In this document: one piece after another, positions 56,775 to 64,000 of the stretch
How positions within the stretch are numbered: the first letter of the stretch is position 1
Layout: each line of letters begins with the position of its first letter
Assembly (NCBI GenBank): GCA_024734495.1
Contig: JALMQS010000302.1
Location: 62,001 to 126,000 of the forward strand
Length of the DNA stretch: 64,000 bases
From: Forficula auricularia
Lineage: Eukaryota > Arthropoda > Insecta > Dermaptera > Forficulidae
Direction of reading: 5' to 3'
Translations under genes and position numbers: made by a program
Notes under the pieces: model-generated
What the model was told of the DNA's origin: nothing
Database searches by the model: none
The model's input: the letters and a program-made list of their open reading frames with translations, nothing else

Positions 56775-57534
56775 TGAAAGTCCAATGGCGGTTGATGGCG
56801 TTTATTAAGACCCTTTTCCCGTAAAGTTTTTTATTTAATTAGGTATTTCATTTAGTATATCTACTGTTAAGACCCCTAAAGGGATTGCAATTTTTTTCAT
56901 ACCTGTCATTAAAATAGAAATTTCTTATAGATTTTGCAACCTTTTATTATACCATATAAATAATATCCTCAGCTGGTAAAATAAAAAAAATAAATAAATA
57001 TTTTACAGGAAAATCAAGCTTGAAGAGTTTTCTTTTTCTTTCTCCATTGGAATTGATCTGTTTTATCTAGAATTTATTTTTCTAAAGGCCCAATCTCACT
57101 CTCTCGTCTTTCTAAAGATCTTTGACTTTGTCAATATTGACACTTGAAGTGCTTTATTTAGAACAAATATTGGATTAATGGAGTAGGATTTCTTCAAGTA
57201 ATAATAATACTTGGTTAACAAAATTTCAATTCACCCTTTTTATATCGTTTTCTAATAGCAAAAAAAAAAGTTTTATTAAAAAAAAACGTTTTCTTTTTTA
57301 AGAAAGTAAAATGAAAGAAAAATGAAATATTTTATCAAGACTAGGTACGGTCTCTGAAATTTTCAGTAATAATTTAGCAATTTATGAAAAATTAAAATTG
57401 GCCCCAAAGATACGGCTAAAGTTTGAAAATATCACGTTTATTGCAAATAATATTCTAGAAAAGATGAAGAAATATTTATCTTGTTGTGAAAAATGTCATG
57501 ATAATATCTATAATAAAAAATTTGATAACGTAGG
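56775..57534. other. No recognisable gene
   Basis: A/T-rich sequence with homopolymer runs; the 69 aa frame at 57398 runs into family C. Confidence 0.4.
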
Positions 57535-57760
57535 TACTAATAATAGACATTTTGACAAAACAGTTATTATCTCGAAAAATATAATTTTTTCGATGTTCAC
57601 TTATTAGGCTTTTTGTTGAGCAAAACGCCATGGTTTTGCTCAATTTTTTTAATCAAAAATAGTGTCAGTCGTTTTGAGATATTAATAAATATTAATAAAA
57701 AAAACATTTTTGGTAATCTCATGTGAATGGCCACATCAGTTTATTTTTTAGTAAAAAAAA
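57535..57760 (+). repeat. Family C fragment
   Basis: TCTCGAAAAATATAATTTTT and GCTCAATTTTTTTAATCAAA blocks, then an eroded end with GTGAATGGCCACATCAG. Confidence 0.7.
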
Positions 57761-57764
57761 AGTC

Positions 57765-58075
57765 GCGCTCTGCTCAGCAAGATTCCTGCCTAAGGCGGGT
57801 TTCTCAGCTGGTTAATAAATATTTCTTTAAGATTAGATAATATTATTTTATCATTGATATATCATATTTCTTTAAAATATTATTTAAAATTAATTGAAAA
57901 TTAACTGTAAATCGATATTATGTAATATTATCTGGCTCTAATTTGACGCCCTTAATATTAGAAAAAAAAATTCACAATTAAAGGCTCTGGTGATACGATA
58001 ACGAAAAGATACAGGCTACATTTTGAACGTATCTTAAAGTTTATAAAACGAGGATGTTTTTCCTTAATTTTTACA
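57765..58075 (-). repeat. Dispersed family D, copy 2
   Basis: GCGGGTTTCTCAGCTGGTTAATAAAT at the left corresponds to the right end of copy 1; continues through AATATTATCTGGCTCTAATT to the ATTTTGAACGTATC block. Confidence 0.75.
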
Positions 58076-58438
58076 TCTATAATAAAAAATTTGCTAACGT
58101 ACGTACTAACAGACATTTTGACAAAACAGTTAATATCTCGAAAAATAATATTTTCGATGTTCATCTATGATGCTGCGTATAGAAGCGTGGAATATTAATT
58201 TAAATATTAATAAAACAAAAAATTTATTATAGATAAAAAAATGGGCTGTATGTAGGTTTAATTAGAATTTAATATAAATTTTTGGATTATAAAAATATGA
58301 ATTTTAAAATTGAATACAAGTAAGTGATGTTAGGAGTAACTTAAAACTATATAAATACAGATAAAAAGTTTGAAAATTGAATGTTAAAATTCAGCTATTT
58401 GAAAAAATACAAATGTTCACAAAATAAAGTAAAGTTTA
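58076..58438. other. Short family C scrap and A/T-rich spacer
   Basis: ACAGACATTTTGACAAAACA at 58109 belongs to family C; the remainder has no features. Confidence 0.45.
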
Positions 58439-58440
58439 TA

Positions 58441-59827
58441 CAGGGTGGTGACTTGGCCGACGCAGCCTAGCGATTACAATGTTAATTTTTGAATGTGCAT
58501 TTATTTGCTCCCCCAATTATTTTAGAGTTAATGTTCTTATAGGTTTTTTGTAGAGAAAAAAATACTGAATCCGAACATATTTTTGTTTTCAAATTTTGAA
58601 ATTTCAAAACCGTAATAATCAACATTATAAATAATTGTATTTTTACAAAAATCACTGAGGCCATCGAATTATTAAAACAAACAAGGCATTTGCATTTGTT
58701 GTTTCTATTTGACGTTTAATAGTGATTGATGTCTTTAGGGATTGTTTTAGAGCGTAATTAGAATACAAAAAACTGAGCAGAATCAAAATTCTAAAAGATA
58801 ATTACATCAGATTTTGTCTAATTCATAATTTAAAAGTCCAAAAAAACGATTTTAAAAATGTAGATATTTATTTAAAAAATTTAAATTCAAAACTTTTATT
58901 GTTGTCGATTGTTTAAGTTTTATTGTTTATACTAGTCTCAAAATGGATTCATATTGGTGAACAAATCTATGATTATAAAACAAAACTTAACTTTTTAAAG
59001 TCAGTTCTTATTACAATGTATTCATTACAAGAAAAAGTTGAAATAATTAAGTATTTTTATGCTGGAAATAGTGCTCGGCAAGTGAGTTCCTTGTTTAGCG
59101 TTAAATATCCGAATCGGCCAATTCCAGCTGGTACAACGGTTGACAGAATAGTTCAAAAATTTGAAACTACAGGCACTGTACTAAATAATTGTAAGTGTAA
59201 TAAAGACGCACAGAATTTACGTGAAAACGAGGAAAATGAGAACACCTTCAATGTTTTGGCTGCAGTAACGGAAGATCCTTAATAAATTAAATAATAAACT
59301 TAATTAGAATTAAATTCTGTTTACCTTACTAATTTTATTGTTTTAATTACGTTTAAAAATATTACTTATAATTTCGTTGATTATTCTTGTGAAAATTTAA
59401 AAGCTCGTTCTAAACTTCATCTACGTGAATCTACTATTTTTATTTATCAATGACGAATACAAAACTCAGCCCATTCAAATTTAACGAGTTTCTCATTATG
59501 GTAATCAATAAATTCTAATAAGAACTGATTTTAAAAAGTTCAAATATAACAAACGTCAACTTAGAAACAACAAATGAAAATGCCTTGTTTGTTTTAATAA
59601 TTCCATGGCCTCAGTGATTTTTGTAAAAATACAATTATTTATAATGTTGATTATTACGGTTCTGAAATTCCAAAATTTGAAAACAAAAATATGTTTGGAT
59701 TCAGTATTTTTTTCTCTACAAAAAACCTATAAGAACTTTAACTCTAAAATAATTAGGGAGCAAATAAATGCACATTCAAAAATTAACATTGTAATTGCTA
59801 TGCTGCGTCGGCCAAGTCAATACCCGG
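58441..59827 (+). mobile_element. Mariner-like long-TIR element M, copy 2
   Basis: Ends CAGGGTGGTGACTTGGCC (58441) and a slightly changed complement ending 59827, with TA on both sides. TIRs of about 280 bp (58441-58722, 59551-59827) are highly similar. Encodes a short HTH protein only. Confidence 0.9.
59016..59282 (+). CDS. Mariner-like transposase, N-terminal HTH part only
   Basis: Eighty-eight residues from the ATG at 59016 (an upstream in-frame ATG at 58923 is possible). MYSLQEKVEIIKYFYAGNSA, then SLFSVKYPNRPIPAGTTVDR and IVQKFETTGTV match the helix-turn-helix (DUF4817-type) that opens many insect mariner/Tc1-related transposases; the linker ends in VLAAVTEDP, which in full proteins leads into the second HTH and the DDE domain. 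Here a stop follows at once and no DDE residues occur before the right TIR. It could bind TIRs without catalysis, or be a simple deletion remnant. The M copy 1 counterpart is deleted. Expression is not shown. Confidence 0.6.
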   Translation: MYSLQEKVEIIKYFYAGNSARQVSSLFSVKYPNRPIPAGTTVDRIVQKFETTGTVLNNCKCNKDAQNLRENEENENTFNVLAAVTEDP

Positions 59828-59829
59828 TA

Positions 59830-60487
59830 TATAAATCAATTATATACAAATTAACATAAGAATATCTATCAATTAATCAAACTTTAGATGAAGAAAATGG
59901 ACGTATGCTTCTCGTTCAATTTTATTAAAAATTAATTAATTAACGCCAATCGCGTTTTTAGCACAAATTGCTAAATATATATATAGCCAGATAACCGTGG
60001 AGCGTTCAACACAATTTAATCTATTTTCTAGTTGATTGTAAATCAACTAAACAAATAGAAAAACTCAATTTCAATCTCAATTGATGAAAAAACAAATAAA
60101 TTTATGCTTTCGCGTTATCTGGCTATGGAATTAATATGAATTTTGAGCAGTCCTCAAAATTCATACTAGATGCCCATAGCGTTGGGTTCAAAATAAAAGG
60201 AGCTTTTTATTGCTTCACGGTAAAACATATGTGATAAATTGAGGTTAAAGAGGATTTTCCTTATTCTAAAATCATCTGGTCAGGAGAGAAATAAGCGGCG
60301 ATTTCAGTAAAATTTAACAATTTTCCACTTTTCGGGGGCTATCACAAGAGTTAGGTGGCCATTCCTAGATAATCTTAGAAGAAAGGGAAGGAAATAGAGA
60401 GAAGATAGAAAAAAGTGCCTCAAAAAATCGAGGTACACAGCTCCATCGACACGGCGGTGAATTTTGAAAACGAGTTTTTTAGTGGTC
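59830..60487. other. A/T-rich stretch with two small inverted repeats
   Basis: TAGCCAGATAAC near 59982 is mirrored by GTTATCTGGCTA near 60115, and ATGAATTTTGAG/CTCAAAATTCAT forms a hairpin at 60138-60165. No gene. Confidence 0.5.
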
Positions 60488-60546
60488 AATTTGCTAGCAC
60501 CAATCTATTAGGGCTTTTTTGTAGAGGGAAATGCTATGGTTTTGCT

Positions 60547-61188
60547 AATTTTTACTTTCTCCAATGCGATGCATGGGAGAAAGTATTGGAATCAGCTCTC
60601 GAGGCAAGCGCGACTTCAAAGGGTCCTCAGGTAAAGACTACATGGAACCCATAGACTCAATTATAGGTCACAAATTGAAGTATTCAATGAGATTGAATTT
60701 TAGCACGTGACGGTTTTGCCAAAAATTACCTGGAATCTCGTCGAGAGGCCAAAAAGTGCCATTTTTTGGAAGTGCGTGCGGATGTATGTATGTATGTATG
60801 TGTATGTATGTATGTATGTATGTATGTGTGTGTGTGTGTGTGTTATCGTTTTTTCGTCCACGATTTTTTCCACACCGTTGCGCCGATTGAAATGAAATTG
60901 AAAACCTACCATTAGTTTAACAAAATGAAGCGCTGATTAGTTTTTGGTACATATCGGTCCACAAACATTAGTACTTTATTTCAGTACTTTTTTAGTTTTT
61001 TCTAAATATCTTGAAAATAACTTAACCAATTTTGATGAAATTTAATATCCTAATTAAGTACCTTGGGGACCATAAAAAAGGTTAAATAAAGTTTTTAGTA
61101 AAATTATATTTTAATGTACTTTACTCAAGAACATATTAATATTTCAAATGAATTTGGATAAAGTTTAGCAACGATCCGTTGCAGTTTA
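60547..61188 (-). mobile_element. Family B element, copy 5
   Basis: From ACTTTCTCCAATGCGATGC to CGATCCGTTGCAGTTTATTT, complete and minus oriented. Its insertion into family C gives clean edges in a T-run. Confidence 0.85.
60780..60842 (+). repeat. (GTAT)n/(GT)n microsatellite in family B
   Basis: Sixty bases of GTAT repeats passing into GT repeats, at the B position where other copies carry GGAT/CATC repeats. Confidence 0.95.
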
Positions 61189-61275
61189 TTTTAATCAAAA
61201 TAGCTTCAGCTGTTTTTGAGATATTTCTAAAAAACGAAGCAAAAAACAAACACTTTTTTCATGCACGATTACAAA

Positions 61276-61785
61276 ACGGTTGAAGGTTGAAAATAAATTA
61301 AAATTTTGACTTTTTTTTCGTTGCTTCATTAGAGTTTGCAATTTCCATTTAATTTTTTACCTTTCAGAGCTTTCAAGGGTTATTCTAACTGCTTTGTTCC
61401 CAATAGACTTAAAGGATTCCTCTGGAGTCCATTTCTTTCATATTCCTTTTATGATATATTATTTGAATATAGTATAGTATAATACGAGTATACCAACTCT
61501 TCTTCGACTTCATTTGAATTCCAATTCAGCTCCTTGGTTGGGATCCCATCCATCTTTTGCTCTTTCAAGTCTTTGTCGTCGTTTATATGATATATACATA
61601 TATTTCAATCCAATTACAATATTTTCCTTTAGTCTACTTTACAGGCTATTGTCTTTCAATTTCAATGTCAAGATAAATGCAATTAGAAAATGAATTTTCA
61701 GAATGGGATTCTGATAAGCTATTATATTTTGTGGGAAATAAAATTTTGTTCCGGTTTTTTAAACTTCATACAATAGTTTGTATGT
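61276..61785. other. No recognisable feature
   Basis: A/T-rich, no repeat matches noted. Confidence 0.4.
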
Positions 61786-61817
61786 GATATATTAACTAAT
61801 TTATTCATTCTAATAAG

Positions 61818-61831
61818 GTTGCCATGGCAAC
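61818..61831. promoter_or_regulatory. X-box (RFX-type) palindrome, site 1
   Basis: GTTGCCATGGCAAC is an exact match to the symmetrical RFX binding consensus. No gene lies next to it, so function is speculative. Confidence 0.4.
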
Positions 61832-61910
61832 AACAATGTATTTATTTATTATTAATGAGATAGAAAATAAATAAACACAATATATTAACCAATAAATTCA
61901 TTCTAATTAG

Positions 61911-61924
61911 GTTGCCATGGCAAC
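61911..61924. promoter_or_regulatory. X-box (RFX-type) palindrome, site 2
   Basis: Second exact GTTGCCATGGCAAC, 93 bp from the first, by duplication of the unit. Confidence 0.4.
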
Positions 61925-62045
61925 AAACAACAATGTATTTATTAGTATTGATGATATAGAAAATAAACAAACATGTTTTTTATTCTAACTTATATAGGTA
62001 TGTACTTTATAATTTATTTATAATATTATATTGAATATTTATTTG

Positions 62046-62248
62046 ATTCAATCGCGAATCGAATGCAGTTGATTTTTTTCAGAGATTAAGTGAAAATAAT
62101 ATACGAATTTATATATTTCTGTGTTCAAATAATGAATTTAAATAATTTTTCTAATTAACATATTAAAGAGAATTCTTTTTTCATTATTTCAACACAGAAA
62201 TATATAAATTCGGATATCACGTGCATTCGATTCGCGATTGAATCAAAA
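62046..62248. repeat. Diverged satellite relative with foldback
   Basis: GATTCAATCGCGAATCGAAT..AAGTGAAAATAATATACGAA..TTATATATTTCT follows the start of the 447 bp unit. It is mirrored at 62180-62248 (AGAAATATATAAATTCGGAT..CGATTCGCGATTGAATC). Confidence 0.75.
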
Positions 62249-62521
62249 AATAGGAAACATGATTGGCCCATAACCTGATAGCGAGTATACGCCAGCGGAA
62301 TTGGTATAAATGAATATAACACACGTTTAGGAGATGTACTATAATTTAATGTTTAATATAAATAGTTAATAAAGAGAATGTACACGTTGCAATATAAGAA
62401 TGTATTATGTCAGAACAAAGGATATTCATAGAAGTAATATAAAGAGATAGGACAGACAGACGGACTGACACTTCTGTATGCCCACGCCATCTCGCGGAAT
62501 AGCAAATACCTAACACACGTG

Positions 62522-62815
62522 TTAACAAATCGAGTGCTCTGGACTGGGGGATTGAATATTTAACATCTCAGATTACAAATCCATTTGGTGATCCATATCA
62601 GTGTTTGGTGTAATGGGGGCTAATCGCGAAATGATGCTGGATGATAGCTAAATGGATCACATCTTTTTCATTCTTTCTTGGTCCAGACTTAAGACTCAGC
62701 ATACTCCAATAGCCTCAACCAGCAGTAGTCTCGCGATATATATATATTGTTTAAAAGCGCGATCAAAAACAATTTTCTTTAATATATTAATTAGAAAAAT
62801 ATTTGAATATTTAAA
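62522..62815 (-). repeat. Diverged inverted satellite unit part
   Basis: GCTCTGGACTGGGGGATTGA, AACATCTCAGATTACAAATC, TTGGTCCAGACTTAAGACTC and GCAGTAGTCTCGCGATATA follow, in order, the reverse complement of the 447 bp unit. The substitution level is far above that within the 0.6-4.7 kb array. Confidence 0.85.
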
Positions 62816-62829
62816 GTTACATCAGTATG

Positions 62830-63425
62830 CATAAAATTTCAATAAAAATTGATGGTTTGATTAACAATACCTGTGTTTTTTTGTTTTAAAGAATATTTTA
62901 AAATAACTTATAGTTGAAAAAACCAAAATCAATAGCGTGACGTCAGAGGGGTCAGCTTCTGGACAATTTTCTAAAATTTGAAAATATACAGAGAAATCTT
63001 TCAAAAAGTACAAAAAAAATGTGAGTTTTCTCCATAAAATTAAAAACTAAATTAGATCAGGTATTGAGAAACAAAAGATCATTTTTAATTTATTTTTTAT
63101 GGATTTGTATTTGAAGATTTTTTTTCTGTATATTGTCACAATAGAAGAAGAAAATATTTAAAGAATTGGTAAATTCGGAAGAAGAAGAGGTAGGTAGGTA
63201 CATACCGGTTGATTATTTTTAGTATAGGATTTATGAGAATGTATTTTCGAAGATTGATAATTACCTGGAACAAAAGAAAAAAAAATGATTAAACATATGT
63301 TTTAATAGACAGTCAACTACATATATAAGGAATATATTGATAGCTGAAACAATTTTGTCTTGTGATATTACGTAATAAAATTATTCTCATTATAAGATTG
63401 GAGTAATTTTTGGAGACGGACTGAT
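62830..63425. other. No recognisable feature
   Basis: A/T-rich spacer between the satellite relative and the ribozyme palindrome. Confidence 0.4.
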
Positions 63426-63495
63426 AAGTGAATTAAGTGGATATTGATGAGGCAGTCCAAAAAAGAAGAAGATAATTTACACTATCTTTTTATTC

Positions 63496-63543
63496 ATAAA
63501 ACCGACGTTTCGGAGGCTATTCCCTCCTTCTTCAGGGTTTTGA
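63496..63543 (-). ncRNA. Hammerhead ribozyme motif 11 (best paired)
   Basis: Minus strand: stem I AAAACC (complement of 63536-63541) pairs fully with GGTTTT (complement of 63498-63503); CTGAAGA is the complement of 63529-63535; stem II GGAGG/CCTCC is perfect; GAAACGTC is the complement of 63504-63511, giving the ACGT stem III and GTC cleavage triplet. All conserved core positions are intact. The plus-strand partner at about 63782-63822 reads CTGAAGG, with A9 lost. Confidence 0.8.
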
Positions 63544-63644
63544 AAAGTCAGTGAAGGAAATCCAATGCGGCATTCCCTCTGTCTCCTATTTCAGTGGCAG
63601 TAACAATAATATATTGTATTTCATTATCAGCAGAATTATAATGT

Positions 63645-63745
63645 ACATTACATTATAATGTACATTACTATAATGTACGTTACATTATAAAGTACATTAC
63701 ATTATAATGTACATTACTATAATGTACATTACATTATAATTCTGC
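63645..63745 (+). repeat. ACATTATAATGT minisatellite
   Basis: Alternating TACATTATAATG and TACATTACTATAATG units, about six, at the centre of the palindrome. Highly self-complementary. Confidence 0.9.
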
Positions 63746-63885
63746 TGAGAATGAAATACAATATATTATTGTTACTGCCACTGAAGGAGAGGAATAGCCT
63801 CCGAAACGTCGGTTTTATGAATAAAAAGATAGTGTAAATTATCTTCTTCTTTTTTGGACTGCCTCATCAATATCCACTTAATTCT

Positions 63886-64000
63886 CATTATAATAAAACA
63901 TTGTTAGTCCAGTCAAATTGTGCTCAAATGGGCCCTTGTGGTGAAAGTTTTGGGGTAGATCTGATTTTTTGCATATATATGTTTTTGGGGGCGGTGAATC
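63886..64000. other. Right edge of window, nothing recognised
   Basis: No feature beyond a short G-rich patch at the very end. Confidence 0.4.

Larger units (their letters stand above)
60488..61275 (+). repeat. Family C fragment interrupted by B copy 5
   Basis: Left piece TTAGGGCTTTTTTGTAGAGG..GGTTTTGCTAATTTT and right piece AATCAAAATAGCTTCAGC..TTTTCATGCACGATTAC are contiguous in other C copies, so B inserted into the T-run of C. Confidence 0.8.
61786..61972 (+). repeat. Direct duplication (~95 bp) carrying GTTGCCATGGCAAC
   Basis: Two tandem, slightly diverged units share ATTCATTCTAAT(A/T)AGGTTGCC and the AACAATGTATTTATT block. Each has one perfect 14 bp palindrome. Confidence 0.85.
63430..63885. 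mobile_element. Palindrome with facing hammerhead repeats and AT minisatellite
   Basis: AATTAAGTGGATATTGATGA (63431) and its complement (ending about 63885) border long inverted arms. Each arm holds a hammerhead region followed outward by AATAAA. The centre (63645-63745) is a run of ACATTATAATGT-type repeats that are themselves palindromic. Confidence 0.85.

Noticed and set aside
43553..59859. Similar 60-84 aa frames starting MASVIFVKIQLFIML at 43744(-), 58664(-) and 59605(+)
   Set aside because: They recur only because the long TIRs of the M elements are copies of one another; no independent sign of coding.
60700..60912. Frames with HTHTHIHTYIHT-like repeats
   Set aside because: They are translations of the (GTAT)n/(GT)n microsatellite.

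Overview
The window looks like arthropod (most likely insect) nuclear DNA. It is strongly A/T-rich by eye and is built almost entirely of repeats and transposable elements nested in one another. I found no host protein-coding gene, rRNA or functional tRNA. The recognisable coding matter is all transposon debris: a hAT/ZBED-type transposase in pieces, an HTH-only mariner-like protein, two non-LTR reverse-transcriptase C-terminal tails, a PIF1-type helicase scrap and the HTH of a Tc1-like element. This mix (hAT, Tc1/mariner, Helitron-like, Penelope-like ribozyme repeats, tRNA-headed SINE, LINE tails) is typical of large, repeat-rich insect genomes; the species cannot be named from the sequence.

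Layout. 0.6-4.7 kb: a ~447 bp satellite in 8 direct units plus a partial ninth, ending in an inverted partial unit, the whole flanked by an 11 bp direct repeat. 4.8-13.7 kb: a foldback element, Helitron-like and tRNA-like repeats, and the first group of hammerhead ribozyme motifs. 13.7-15.5 kb: a TTAA-flanked element carrying a tRNA-like repeat and an intact SINE. 16-28 kb: a 700 bp TIR element, foldbacks, Tc1-type MITEs and two abundant Helitron-like families (called B and C here). 28.6-33.9 kb: one composite foldback element with a solo LTR, a ribozyme palindrome and a broken hAT transposase nested in it. 34-48 kb: Helitron-like copies, a helicase fragment between direct repeats, a mariner-like element split by an insertion, a LINE tail, and a B element whose interior has expanded into a 119 bp tandem array. 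48.8-52.8 kb: a 4 kb inverted repeat. 53-64 kb: MITEs, more B and C copies, the second mariner-like element, a diverged relative of the 447 bp satellite, and a palindrome carrying the best-paired hammerhead motif.

Most unusual signal: about eleven sites that fit the hammerhead ribozyme core (CTGANGA, stem II, GAAA, a very short self-complementary stem III, then an NUH cleavage triplet), in at least six different sequence families, several as convergent pairs in near-perfect palindromes. Hammerheads of this short-stem-III type are known from Penelope-like retroelements; here they sit in short elements with no visible reverse transcriptase. The second is the satellite array that looks inserted as a unit.

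All coordinates of repeat boundaries were read by eye and may be off by several bases; family names (FB1, FB3, HEL, B, C, D, E and so on) are local labels, not database names.
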